The notes below the pieces were generated by a model, which was not told the origin of the DNA, ran no database searches, and saw only the letters and a program-made list of their open reading frames with translations. A stretch of 64,000 nucleotides of DNA from Kofleriaceae bacterium (GTDB taxonomy: Bacteria > Myxococcota_A > Polyangia > Haliangiales > Haliangiaceae). A program made the translations under genes and the position numbers. The DNA lies in the NCBI GenBank assembly GCA_024762925.1, contig JANTGM010000012.1, positions 24,653 through 88,652 of the forward strand. Direction: 5' to 3'. Positions 26,846 to 35,719 of the stretch are shown here, piece after piece. The number at the start of each line of letters is the position of its first letter. Position 1 is the first letter of the stretch.

Positions 26846-27835
26846 TTGGCCGGACGAAGATTCTTCCTAGGGGTAGTGGTGGGTTGCGCAGTATTGAGCG
26901 CGCCAAACTCGTTTCAAGAAAATGCAGGAGTCGCGGAGGCACAAGAGAAGCGTGCCTACTGGGTGAACGACTTCGAGAAGCAATACACGAAGTGGACCCA
27001 GATGTTGGACAAGCAGATTGCAGCCAACAAGGTTTACCCTTCGGATATCAAGCGAGGGCAGGATGCTCTCAAGCACGCGATCACCGGTCTCACACGGGAC
27101 GGTCACGATCCAGCTCCCTACACAGCGCGCATGAACGCCTACTTCAGCACGGTTCAAGCCCGAGTTGACGAGGCAGCGCTCAAAGGCAAGCGGAACTCGA
27201 TCTCTCGGAAGATTCCCTTGATCAAACCAGGGCCGAATGTCGAGACGATTCCCAAGGGAGTTCCCACGTGGTGTGGCGACATTGTCGCAAAAATGAAGCA
27301 GGCTCGCCGCTCTGCTCCAAACTCTCTCAAGCTCCCAACCTATGCCTCAACGATCAATATTGAGGATGTCACGACAGCGGCGCTCTTTGCTTGTTCGGAT
27401 GCAAGCTATGGCCCGATTCAGCAGTGGAGTCAGGCGTACCGACAACACATCAGCAACCTAACGGGCTTTACGGCTGCGCAAAACGATGCGCTTTTCGCAT
27501 ATGCAACCCGCATCTACCAGCCACCCAAACGTCGAGGATATCAGGGGCGTCCTGGAACCGGCGGGCGAATTCCAGACAAGCCTCGATGCGCAAAGCATCC
27601 AGCAAAGACGGATGGTCTCGCGGAAGATCAGATTAGCCGCAACCTTGAGCGCAACTTGCTCAAGTGCAAAGGCGGGACTCGACTTAGCTTTGAAGTGAAG
27701 TTGAATCTCTCTTTCGCCGGCCAGCAGTATCCCTACTGGATCGTCGATACGGCAGCTGGTCCATCGACAGAGATTGCGCGCGCTGGGCTCGTCAAGCAGC
27801 TCATCACCAATCGAGTTTACGAAAATGCGCTCTAG
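26846..27835 (+). CDS. exported protein, N-terminal half of a TAG-split gene
   Basis: Start TTG 26846, with AAAGGGG 5 nt upstream, gives 329 residues with a signal sequence (RRFFLGVVVGCAVLSAP). I do not recognise the family. It holds a helical region and a Cys motif: a CGD at about 150 and ALFACSD 38 residues further on. The frame ends at TAG 27833-27835 but continues in the same frame without shift into the next entry, which carries a matching CGE...GLFLCSH motif. The two entries therefore look like two diverged repeats of one protein, separated by a single nonsense codon. It may be a truncated functional protein, a broken gene, or part of a readthrough product. Confidence 0.7.
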   Translation: MAGRRFFLGVVVGCAVLSAPNSFQENAGVAEAQEKRAYWVNDFEKQYTKWTQMLDKQIAANKVYPSDIKRGQDALKHAITGLTRDGHDPAPYTARMNAYFSTVQARVDEAALKGKRNSISRKIPLIKPGPNVETIPKGVPTWCGDIVAKMKQARRSAPNSLKLPTYASTINIEDVTTAALFACSDASYGPIQQWSQAYRQHISNLTGFTAAQNDALFAYATRIYQPPKRRGYQGRPGTGGRIPDKPRCAKHPAKTDGLAEDQISRNLERNLLKCKGGTRLSFEVKLNLSFAGQQYPYWIVDTAAGPSTEIARAGLVKQLITNRVYENAL

Positions 27836-27868
27836 GATCCTCGCGCTATCAAGAACCCCGAGGTCTTG

Positions 27869-28984
27869 ATGCAGAACTACGCTGTGGCGCGAACGGTGAA
27901 GATGAGTACGCCAGCTTTGGAGAAGGAGATTACTTCTCTCGGGCTTGATGAAGCCTATGAGTGGCAGCTGCGCTTCCGCACCTACGGCATTCATCAGGCC
28001 ATGCGGAACATCGAAGCCTTCACCAATGCGTGGCTTGCTGAGAATCCTCAGTACAAGGCAGTCATCATCGATGGCCCCGAAGCTGCGGTTGCGAAAAATC
28101 GCAAGCAGACGGCCGACAACAAGGCGCTTCTCGATACGATTCTCGCAATCCAAGACCGAATCGATCCAAAGAAGGCCGGAGGTCTCAACGGTTGCGGCGA
28201 GGCACTGTATCCATACTTCTCAAAGTGGCTGCGAGCGAAGGCGAAAGCTGACAAGGTTGCTAGTGCCAAGGCACTAGACTTCGACGACTACCAAGGCTCA
28301 TCAATCCTCTACGGGCTCTTCCTCTGCTCGCATGGCGATGCGGCAACCATGGGGCTAACAAGAGCGCTGTATTCGGCATACTCTCGGACCCTTATTCAAC
28401 ACGGCCCGCTAAGTGCGGCCTATGCCGGCATGCTAGAGAGCTTCAACGATGTGACCGCGAAGCAAAGCAAGGCTTCGACATTCACTTCTGCGCGACGAGG
28501 AAGTGGACCGAAAATCGATTTCTCCAAACTCACGTGGAACCCAATTGCGCGCCCAGAGCCGCCTCGGAATCTGTTCACAGGAAAGAACATCAGCAAGCAG
28601 ACTGGTGTGATCAAGAGCGTGAAGAAGAGCGGTGATCGAGTTGTCTTCCAATTCAAGACGGTGAAGTACCGAGTGCCAACCTTTAAGTGTAAAGACACAA
28701 GGCGCATCTCCTACATTCAGGACAATGGCATCGTGCACTACAAGCAGAACTGTGTGAAGACTGGAAGTCGCGAGGTCAAAGAGACCAACGATCCTGTCTC
28801 GATTCCCTCGTGGGCTGCCGAAGGAATCAAGAAGAATATGTCGATGACGTACTATGCCGAGAAGGCTTCTAGCTCCAGGGCGTCAAAGAAGGGCAATGGC
28901 CCAGTGCGCGGAGGTTGGCCCGTCGAGGTCTTCAAGAGCCAGAAACAGAAGAGGCTCGTCGGTCTCTATGGCGTGAAGCTCTAA
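27869..28984 (+). CDS. C-terminal half of the TAG-split gene, no signal peptide
   Basis: The frame is the same as in the preceding gene and is open immediately after its TAG; DPRAIKNPEVL lies between the stop and ATG 27869. GAGG 5 nt upstream of that ATG could allow independent initiation. The 371 residues lack any export signal, unlike the upstream half. They contain CGEALYPYF and GLFLCSHGDA, echoing the CGD/ALFACSD pair of the first half, then a basic C-terminal region (FQFKTVKYRVPTFKCKDTRR) with two further Cys. Function unknown. Confidence 0.7.
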   Translation: MQNYAVARTVKMSTPALEKEITSLGLDEAYEWQLRFRTYGIHQAMRNIEAFTNAWLAENPQYKAVIIDGPEAAVAKNRKQTADNKALLDTILAIQDRIDPKKAGGLNGCGEALYPYFSKWLRAKAKADKVASAKALDFDDYQGSSILYGLFLCSHGDAATMGLTRALYSAYSRTLIQHGPLSAAYAGMLESFNDVTAKQSKASTFTSARRGSGPKIDFSKLTWNPIARPEPPRNLFTGKNISKQTGVIKSVKKSGDRVVFQFKTVKYRVPTFKCKDTRRISYIQDNGIVHYKQNCVKTGSREVKETNDPVSIPSWAAEGIKKNMSMTYYAEKASSSRASKKGNGPVRGGWPVEVFKSQKQKRLVGLYGVKL

Positions 28985-29038
28985 GCAGGCCAGCCACCAT
29001 GTGATCGCCTGGCAATCGTTGCTCAGAGCCCAGGCCCG

Positions 29039-29176
29039 TTAGGGCTTCTGGGCTTTGTCGCGTTTTGGCTTCTCGGCCAAAGAGGAGCCATGTTGGTGTG
29101 CAATCAGGGCAAGTGAACCGACAGCTGACACAAGAGCGCTGCTAGCAAGAATGGTGGACAAGGCAAATCGATTCAT
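29039..29176 (-). CDS. small membrane or secreted peptide, 45 residues
   Basis: ATG 29176 to TAA 29039-29041 encodes a hydrophobic N-terminal segment (FALSTILASSALVSAVGSLA) and a short charged tail (AEKPKRDKAQKP). AGGA lies 8 nt upstream of the ATG, a normal ribosome-binding site. It is divergent from mutS2. Too short for homology by eye; it may be a single-pass membrane peptide or a small exported protein. Confidence 0.5.
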   Translation of the reverse strand: MNRFALSTILASSALVSAVGSLALIAHQHGSSLAEKPKRDKAQKP

Positions 29177-29203
29177 GCCCGCATTCCTGTGCATAATTGC
29201 CCC

Positions 29204-31597
29204 ATGGAAGCGGAGAAGACACTCTTGGATCTAGGCTGGCCCAAGATCATGGAGGCCTGGGCGTTTCGTTGCAGGACAGAGCGCGGTTCGGCTGCGGCAC
29301 TTGCAAGTACTCCACTGCCCAATGTTCGCGAAGCGCGAAGGCGTGTTCGCGAGATCGACGAGGCTCGCAGCATGGAAGACAAAGGGCAGCCAATGTCCTT
29401 TGGCGGCATCGTTGATGTCCGCGTCGCTGTCGTGCGTGCTGAGAAAGGAAGTGCGCTCGAAGGGGAAGAGTTGGTTGCCATCGCTGATAGCGCCCGCGGG
29501 TATCAGCGGCTTCGAGAGCAACTCGAGGTTCAGGCCGAGTCGGCGCCGCTGCTGTGGCGGAGAGCCGAGGAGATTGCAGATTTTGTCGACTTGTATGCCA
29601 CGTTGTCTCGCGCGTTTGAGCCTGATGGACGTCTTGCCGATACTGCATCCAGGCAACTCGGCTTGCTTCGAAAGAAGGTCGCTCGTCTGCTTCAGAACCT
29701 CGAGACTAAGGCAAAGTCGATGCTTGATGACTCGCACATTGTCGAGCATCTCCAGGACACCTATTGGACCCAGCGGGAGGATCGCTATGTGCTTCCTGTC
29801 AAAGCATCATCGCGCTCACGTGTTCCTGGTGTGGTGCATGGCAGTTCGGGAAGCGGGCAAACGGTCTTTGTCGAACCGCATGCTCTCGTCGAGCTCAACA
29901 ATGAGCTGAAGCTAGCTGAGTATGAAGAGCGCGAAGAGGTCTTGCGAATCTTGGCGGCGCTCAGTGCGCGAGTTGGTCAGGATGCGGAGGACCTGAGGCG
30001 AGCGTCGGATATTGCTGTTGGTCTCGACGTCATCGCAGGAGCGGCCAACCTTGCGAATTTTCTGCACGCTAGATCTCCGAATTTCTCTGAAGATGGGAAG
30101 ACTGTTGACCTGCGTACTGCAAGCCATCCGCTGATGCTGCTGTCAGGCAAGGAGTGCATTGCCAACGACATCCTCATGGAAGAGGGCAAGCTCCTGATCA
30201 TCTCTGGGCCGAACGCTGGCGGCAAGACAGTGGCGCTCAAGACCGTTGGCTTGGCGGTACTCATGTCGCGCTACGGTTTGCACATCGCCACCGGTGAGGG
30301 CAGCAGCTTGCCTTGGTTTGGCGAAGTTCGCGCTGCCATTGGCGATTCACAGAGCCTAGAGTCAGAACTCTCAACATTCTCTGCCCACCTCGTGCTGTTG
30401 CGGTCCTTCTTGGAAGAGGCTGGACCTGGGACCCTCGTTCTCATCGACGAAATCTGCTCTGCCACGGAACCGGAGCAGGGCGGCGCCCTAGCACAATCGG
30501 TACTAGAGACCCTGGCAGACAGAGGCACGACAGCACTCGTCACGACCCACTACGAGCGGCTCAAGGCGTTGGCGTCGCAAGATGAGCGCTTCGAGAACGC
30601 GTCGGTGGGATTCGATCTTGAGCGCATGGCTCCAACGTTTCACCTGCACCTGGGGGTCCCTGGTGCTTCCGCTGCGATCGATGTTGCCCGTCGTATGGGG
30701 TTGCCTGAGTTCGTCAATTCCCGAGCAGAAGAACTCGCAGGAGGCGGACGCGCGCAGATGGATGAACTCCTCCGGATCGTCACCGACGAGCGCGAGCGGC
30801 TCACCGATGAGCGTACTGCTCTCTCAGAAGAACGTGCTGCCACAGCGATTGCCTACGAAGAAGCGCGGGCGTTACAAGCCACGGCTGCAGAGGATGCCCG
30901 CAGGCAGCACGAAAAGGACTATGAGGGCGCGATGAGTGCGCTGCGACAGGCGCGTGCCGAACTCGAACGTGCCAAGAAGGGAATTAAGAAGCGCGTGAAG
31001 GTGGATGCATCATCGCTGCGAGCGGACAAGGGAACCCTGGATGCACTGGCTGGCGAGGTTGGAAAACACGCGCCCAAGAAGGTGCGGCCCGCTGGAGACG
31101 CACCGACCGCAGAACAACTCAAGGTCGGGGCGCCAGTCTCAGTGATTTCCCTAGGGAATCGTGGCGTAGTTGCGGAGGCACCAAAGAAAGGAAGCGTTCT
31201 GGTTCAGGTTGGTCTCATTAAGACGCGCGTTCCGTTCTCCGACTTGCGGTTGGCCAAAGCGGCTAAGAAAAAGGATGAGTCTCTGCGCTCTCGAAAGGGC
31301 GCAATTCAAGTCACGGTAAACAAGGCGGTCGACGATGCCATGGTCCGTTCACCAGATTCGACGCTCGATCTTCGCGGGGAGCGTGCAGATGATGCGCTTG
31401 CTCGCGTCGACCAGTTTCTCGATTCAAGCGTTTTGTGTGCGCGTGAGTGCGTGTTCTTGATTCATGGGCACGGCACGGGTGCTCTGCGCAACGCGGTTCG
31501 ATCGCACTTACAAGGCCATCCAAGCATCTCCAAGTGGCGACGAGGCGAGCAGGGCGAAGGTGGGGATGGCGTGACGCTGGCTTGGCTATGTGATTGA
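29204..31597 (+). CDS. mutS2: MutS2 family ATPase/endonuclease
   Basis: MutS2 acts on recombination intermediates and collided ribosomes. The 797-residue product has the lever/clamp region (SSSGSGQTVFVEP-like HGSSGSGQTVFVEPHA), Walker A ISGPNAGGKTVALK (about 334), the ABC-type signature region, Walker B LVLIDEICSATEPEQGGALA, a long charged coiled coil (about 520-600), and the C-terminal Smr nuclease domain (STLDLRGERADDALARVDQF, FLIHGHGTGALRNAVRSHL). The usual DExGxGTDP reads DEICSATEP here, a modest divergence next to the ATPase site. ATG 29204 is chosen over GTG 29189. Confidence 0.95.
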   Translation: MEAEKTLLDLGWPKIMEAWAFRCRTERGSAAALASTPLPNVREARRRVREIDEARSMEDKGQPMSFGGIVDVRVAVVRAEKGSALEGEELVAIADSARGYQRLREQLEVQAESAPLLWRRAEEIADFVDLYATLSRAFEPDGRLADTASRQLGLLRKKVARLLQNLETKAKSMLDDSHIVEHLQDTYWTQREDRYVLPVKASSRSRVPGVVHGSSGSGQTVFVEPHALVELNNELKLAEYEEREEVLRILAALSARVGQDAEDLRRASDIAVGLDVIAGAANLANFLHARSPNFSEDGKTVDLRTASHPLMLLSGKECIANDILMEEGKLLIISGPNAGGKTVALKTVGLAVLMSRYGLHIATGEGSSLPWFGEVRAAIGDSQSLESELSTFSAHLVLLRSFLEEAGPGTLVLIDEICSATEPEQGGALAQSVLETLADRGTTALVTTHYERLKALASQDERFENASVGFDLERMAPTFHLHLGVPGASAAIDVARRMGLPEFVNSRAEELAGGGRAQMDELLRIVTDERERLTDERTALSEERAATAIAYEEARALQATAAEDARRQHEKDYEGAMSALRQARAELERAKKGIKKRVKVDASSLRADKGTLDALAGEVGKHAPKKVRPAGDAPTAEQLKVGAPVSVISLGNRGVVAEAPKKGSVLVQVGLIKTRVPFSDLRLAKAAKKKDESLRSRKGAIQVTVNKAVDDAMVRSPDSTLDLRGERADDALARVDQFLDSSVLCARECVFLIHGHGTGALRNAVRSHLQGHPSISKWRRGEQGEGGDGVTLAWLCD

Positions 31598-31715
31598 CAT
31601 CGCAAGCGGTAATTGGGGCGTAGAGTCTTTTCCTGTGGTTGTGGGGGGACATTTGAGTCAGGAACAGCGCTCACATCGTGTATGCTGCGGCCGAATTCGG
31701 TCCAAGGAACCCAAA

Positions 31716-33104
31716 ATGCGAACAATTTCAAATATTTTTGCGACATCTCTATTCTCCATAGCAATCGCAGGAACAGGCTGTGGCTCATCGGATGACGGCA
31801 ACGGCAACAGCAGCGGTGTCGTTGATGCGGGCAGCGCGACTGACAGCGGTGGCGATCCAGAGCTTGATCGAGCCACTCTACGAGGAACGGTTTGGGTCCC
31901 GGGAAACGGTCCAGGAATGGTGCCATCAGGTCACGAGATTCCCGTTTTTGATGCGGTCGTCTACCTAACCTCCGCTCGCCCCGAGCCAATTGAGGATGGC
32001 GCGACATGCCGTCCTTGTGTGGAGGCGCCAGCCAATGCAGTGCAGACCGATCACAAGGGCACCTTCTCGATTGGTCAAGTCATGCCCGGCGAGTACTGGA
32101 TGATCATCGAGAAGGGCGACTTCCGACTTGAGCAACAAGTGACGCTTACAAGAGGGCAGGTGCTCACGCTCGATGGCGCTCAGACCACGCTTCCTTCCGA
32201 GCACGATCCAGCGAATGGCAAGACGATTCCCAAGGTCGCACTGGCAACGGGGCAGTTCGATGACATGGAAGACATCCTCGGCAAGATGGCGATGGGTTCT
32301 GTTGACGCGAGTGGCGCGTTCGAAGGTCCCAGCGCCGCCGGCATCTTCGATTTCTACGACAATGGTGGTCCCAATGCGGACCAGGCGGTGGGCACGCTTG
32401 AAGACCTCGTACGAGATCTGAATACGATGCTCACATACGACATCATTTTTATTCCGTGTTCGGGCTCCGCATTCTCCGATGCTCTCAAAGATACGGCGGT
32501 GCTCAACAATGTGCGCGACTACGTGTCTGCGGGTGGAAAGCTCTATGTAACTGACTGGTCAGGAGAATGGGCCGACAACGTATTTCCTGCCCAAATCGAA
32601 TTGGACGGCTCGTCGGATACGCCTGCGAGTGCCTACGACCCATTGACCGATACTTGGAACTTTTCTCAATTTGGGGATGCCAATGGGTCTCCGCCCTATG
32701 AATCTGAGCATGCAGAGGCAGTGAATGAAGACCTGCTTCTTTGGTTGGACGGACAAGTCGGTCCATACGTTGGGGGCATGGTCGGTCCCTTTGAGGCGAC
32801 CGACATGGTGATCGAAGGCAATTGGAATCACATCGAAGGGTTGCACTCAGTGCAAGTCGGAGTTGATGACATGGGCAATGCCATCATGGACAATCCAGTC
32901 AAGTACGTCATTGGCGACGACACCCTTGATGGTGCAAAGAAGCCGCTAACGGTGACGTACGAACCTGCTGGGTGTGGACGAGTGCTCTACTCGACCTACC
33001 ACACAACCGAAACCACCCACGTTGGTCTCGCTCCCCAAGAGCGCATCCTAGTGTACCTAATCATGGAAATCGGTGTCTGCAAGGACGACATCGTCATCGA
33101 CTAA
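31716..33104 (+). CDS. exported lipoprotein with glutamine-amidotransferase-like domain
   Basis: ATG 31716 has AAGGAA 6 nt upstream. The lipoprotein signal is MRTISNIFATSLFSIAIAGT followed by Cys22; a Ser/Gly/Asp-rich linker follows. RATLRGTVWVPG...PVFDAVVYLTS resembles a carboxypeptidase-regulatory beta domain with CRPC nearby. Residues about 240-320 (YDIIFIPCSGS, LNNVRDYVSAGGKLYVTDWS) look like the class I amidotransferase/ThuA-like fold used non-catalytically. 462 residues; the frame upstream to 31590 overlaps mutS2 and is not used. Function unknown; a surface role is likely. Confidence 0.78.
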   Translation: MRTISNIFATSLFSIAIAGTGCGSSDDGNGNSSGVVDAGSATDSGGDPELDRATLRGTVWVPGNGPGMVPSGHEIPVFDAVVYLTSARPEPIEDGATCRPCVEAPANAVQTDHKGTFSIGQVMPGEYWMIIEKGDFRLEQQVTLTRGQVLTLDGAQTTLPSEHDPANGKTIPKVALATGQFDDMEDILGKMAMGSVDASGAFEGPSAAGIFDFYDNGGPNADQAVGTLEDLVRDLNTMLTYDIIFIPCSGSAFSDALKDTAVLNNVRDYVSAGGKLYVTDWSGEWADNVFPAQIELDGSSDTPASAYDPLTDTWNFSQFGDANGSPPYESEHAEAVNEDLLLWLDGQVGPYVGGMVGPFEATDMVIEGNWNHIEGLHSVQVGVDDMGNAIMDNPVKYVIGDDTLDGAKKPLTVTYEPAGCGRVLYSTYHTTETTHVGLAPQERILVYLIMEIGVCKDDIVID

Positions 33105-33119
33105 ATTCGCCCAGCTCTC

Positions 33120-33159
33120 ATCGCGCGCCATGAATGTTTCGTGGCGCGCGATTTCGTTT
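33120..33159 (+). terminator. Rho-independent terminator
   Basis: An 11-bp perfect stem (ATCGCGCGCCA / TGGCGCGCGAT) with a 10-11-nt loop is followed by TTCGTTT, directly after the lipoprotein stop codon. It lies between that gene and convergent menB. Confidence 0.8.
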
Positions 33160-33166
33160 CAGCCAA

Positions 33167-34075
33167 TCAGTAGTGCCAGGGAAAGCCACTGTAGTCTTGT
33201 GGGCGCTTCTCAAGAAAGGCATCGCGCCCTTCTTGTGCTTCGGGCGTTCCGTAGGCGAGGCGAGTTGCTTCCCCCGCAAAGAGCTGCTGGCCAACCATTC
33301 CATCATCGGGAAGATTGAATCCGTACTTGAGCATGCGCATGGCGGTGGGGCTCTTGGAGTTTATGAGCTTGCCCCACTCAAGCGCCTTCGCTTCAAGTTC
33401 TGCATGCGGAACAACAGCGTTCACCATTCCCATGTCCATCGCTTCTTGGGCGCTGTAGTTTAGGCCCAGATAGAAGACTTCCCTTGCGCGCTTTTGACCA
33501 ATCTGCCGCGCGAGAAGTGCTGAACCATAACCGCTGTCAAAACTCGCAACATCTGGATCGGTTTGCTTGAAGATGGCGTGCTCCGCACTTGCAATGCTCA
33601 TGTCGCAAACCACGTGCAAGCTGTGGCCTCCTCCGACAGCCCACCCAGAAACGACCGCAATGACGATCTTGGGCATAAAGCGAATGAGCCTCTGCACTTC
33701 GAGAATGTGCAAGCGACCTAGGCGCGCTGGATCCGGTGGCGCTCCATTGGCCTCTTCATACTTGTAGCCATCCTTGCCGCGAATGCGCTGATCACCGCCT
33801 GAGCAGAAGGCCCAACCTGCATCTTTCGCCGATGGACCGTTTCCCGTGATCAGGACACAGCCAACATCACTCCACTGTCGCGCATGATCTAGGGCTCTGT
33901 ATAGTTCGTCAACGGTCTTGGGACGAAACGCATTTCGACACTCGGGGCGGTGAAAGGCGATTCGAACCGTGCCTTGGTCGTTGGCGCGATGGTAGGTGAT
34001 GTCCTCAAAGTCGAACCCAGGTACTTCGGTCCAGCAAGAAGCATCAAAAATCTCAGAGACAGGGGCGTCACTCAT
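33167..34075 (-). CDS. menB: 1,4-dihydroxy-2-naphthoyl-CoA synthase
   Basis: Crotonase-family enzyme of menaquinone synthesis, closing the naphthoate ring of o-succinylbenzoyl-CoA. 302 residues with typical MenB features: FCSGGDQRIRGKDGY (about 89), PKIVIAVVSGWAVGGGHSLH, FKQTDPDVASFDSGYGSALL (oxyanion and active-site Asp region) and the C-terminal RDAFLEKRPQDYSGFPWHY. No other men gene adjoins it. It implies menaquinone as a respiratory quinone. Its promoter lies between 34076 and the mobile element at 34145. Confidence 0.97.
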   Translation of the reverse strand: MSDAPVSEIFDASCWTEVPGFDFEDITYHRANDQGTVRIAFHRPECRNAFRPKTVDELYRALDHARQWSDVGCVLITGNGPSAKDAGWAFCSGGDQRIRGKDGYKYEEANGAPPDPARLGRLHILEVQRLIRFMPKIVIAVVSGWAVGGGHSLHVVCDMSIASAEHAIFKQTDPDVASFDSGYGSALLARQIGQKRAREVFYLGLNYSAQEAMDMGMVNAVVPHAELEAKALEWGKLINSKSPTAMRMLKYGFNLPDDGMVGQQLFAGEATRLAYGTPEAQEGRDAFLEKRPQDYSGFPWHY

Positions 34076-34144
34076 GGGATGAAAGCTAGAGCGTGCTTAC
34101 CTCCCCGCGCAAGGTAGCCGAGGCCTCTTCTAGGCACTAGCAGG

Positions 34145-34314
34145 GCGATCCATGGACATTGATTCGTGATCGCAGTCTGCTCGTTTGCTGGCGAGGCGGG
34201 AAGAGGGAGTTTGCTGGGGCAAGCGACCGAGGAACAACGAAGAAGACTGGCAGAGCCAGTCTGCCCAGCGGGCGAGAAGACGAGTGAGCGGGTTCTATAT
34301 TTATGAATCGCCCC
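34145..34314 (-). mobile_element. MITE-like element, copy A
   Basis: A 170-bp non-coding element, reverse orientation, nearly identical in layout to copies at 38324 and 47607. Ends are imperfect inverted repeats (GGCGATTCATaAAT / GCGATCCATGGACATT). Flanks are CTAGCAGG (34137-34144) and CTAGTCGG (34315-34322), a decayed 8-bp target duplication. The central hairpin is at 34244-34262. The right duplication supplies the stop codon of the cytochrome gene at 34315. Confidence 0.8.
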
Positions 34315-35067
34315 CTAGTCGGCTCGGATCGCCTTGGTGTGACATCCTGAGCAGGTTGTCAGCAATTCGCCGTAGAGCTTCGCACGGTCGTCAAGGCTCT
34401 CAAGGCTCTGTGCCTTTGTGGCCAGCGATTGCAGTGTGGCGAGCTTGGCTTTGGCATCAGCTTCGGGCATGCCGTGCAGTGAGAGCATGCTCGCTGGCAT
34501 CGGATCGGCCTGGAGGACCGTGGCGCCCGCTCGCCAGCTGTGCTGAGAGGGGCCAACGAGGCCTTCCCAAAGTCGGTCCATCGCCCAGCGGTGGCGTTGC
34601 ATTCGATCGGCGCCGGTCTCATTGGGAACCGGCGCCTCGGTCCACTCAAAGCTGGTGATTGAATTGGTGATGAGATGACAGCTGCCACATTGGGTGGCCA
34701 ACGTTGCGGCGCTTGCTGCCATGACCGCCAACGTCTCCGCTTTGGCAATCGCTGTAGCCGTGGCACGCACTCCTTCAATCTCCTCAGAGTAGTTCTCAAT
34801 CTCTTGTGCACTTTGATGGTTTGCTAGCGCTTCGGCTTCGCGCTTTGCCAATGTCATATCTCCCAGAACGATGGCGCGCTCAACAGAGCGAATCGACTCG
34901 AAGTGTTCCTTCATGTGCGCCTGCAAACCACCGTCGATCGGAGCGGGGCGAGCTGGAGTCGCCGGCGTTGGCTGTGGGGTAACCGCAGGTGCTGGCTCCT
35001 TCTCCGATTTGCCACATGCAACAAGAAGAAGGCCAGCAGCAAGCGTTGCCTTGACTGTGTGAAGCAT
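34315..35067 (-). CDS. dihaem c-type cytochrome lipoprotein
   Basis: ATG 35067 gives 250 residues with lipoprotein signal MLHTVKATLAAGLLLVACGK (Cys18) and a Pro/Ala-rich linker. Two haem c motifs occur, CGSCH (about 128) and CSGCH (near the C-terminus, about 242); the rest is helical. It is probably an outer- or inner-membrane-attached electron carrier. The upstream AgmX-type gene ends 2 bp away. The last codon before TAG is followed immediately by mobile-element copy A, whose insertion may have created the present stop. The frame upstream to 35385 is a shadow inside the previous gene. Confidence 0.88.
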   Translation of the reverse strand: MLHTVKATLAAGLLLVACGKSEKEPAPAVTPQPTPATPARPAPIDGGLQAHMKEHFESIRSVERAIVLGDMTLAKREAEALANHQSAQEIENYSEEIEGVRATATAIAKAETLAVMAASAATLATQCGSCHLITNSITSFEWTEAPVPNETGADRMQRHRWAMDRLWEGLVGPSQHSWRAGATVLQADPMPASMLSLHGMPEADAKAKLATLQSLATKAQSLESLDDRAKLYGELLTTCSGCHTKAIRAD

Positions 35068-35069
35068 TC

Positions 35070-35609
35070 CTATTTGCCTTTCTTCCTTTTCTGGTTGCTC
35101 TGCTGTTTCGGGCAGCCCTTGGCATTCCAACAACTCTCCAAAGGACCGACTCCTTTGATGCTGGTCTTCTGAAAGAAGAATGGGATCACGGCGTTGGTGA
35201 ACCCCGGTTTCTTTGGAAATGTCCATGTCTTTGACAGTTTCTGAATGCAGTTTGAAACCCCGTCGCCCTTGACGGTTGGTGCCCGCACCCACAATCGCTG
35301 CAACGTACCTTCGGGACGAATAAGCATCTCGAGCGAGAGCCTGCCACTCACTCCCTCTTGCTTCGCGGTGTGTGTCTTGTAGCAACTGCCAATCGCCGGA
35401 ACGTGTGGTGCCATTGCCGCCTCGATTTCTTCGCGGCTGAGGATTCGCTGGTTGCGTTGCATGCGCAGTCGCGCTCGTCTTGCGGCATCCGACTCGGGAG
35501 CTTTCTTTGCCAACTTGCCTTGGGTCTTTGGCTTGTTCGCGTGCGAAGGGATGGCCGGTAGGGCCACACTGAGCCCTAGCAAGAGGGGAAGAACTCTTAG
35601 CATGAACAT
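35070..35609 (-). CDS. exported AgmX/PglI C-terminal-domain protein
   Basis: A 179-residue protein with a signal peptide (MFMLRVLPLLLGLSVALPAI) and basic linkers. Residues about 60-150 match the AgmX/PglI C-terminal domain seen in Myxococcus gliding proteins: IGSCYKTHTAKQ, GRLSLEMLIRPEGTLQRLWV, NCIQKLSKTWTFPK and VIPFFFQ. The two Cys of that domain (about 76 and 122) are present. The tail (KGCPKQQSNQKRKKGK) is strongly basic. Two bases separate it from the downstream cytochrome gene, so they form an operon. Role unknown. Confidence 0.8.
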   Translation of the reverse strand: MFMLRVLPLLLGLSVALPAIPSHANKPKTQGKLAKKAPESDAARRARLRMQRNQRILSREEIEAAMAPHVPAIGSCYKTHTAKQEGVSGRLSLEMLIRPEGTLQRLWVRAPTVKGDGVSNCIQKLSKTWTFPKKPGFTNAVIPFFFQKTSIKGVGPLESCWNAKGCPKQQSNQKRKKGK

Positions 35610-35719
35610 CGGTATTGCAGGCGCAGTGCCAAGCGGTGAAAGTGGCCCCAGATGACTTGGAGCCCTCGTTCTGGCAGATTTTTCACCTGAAGAGCCCCTC
35701 GTGCAAAGAATGCCGGCAG

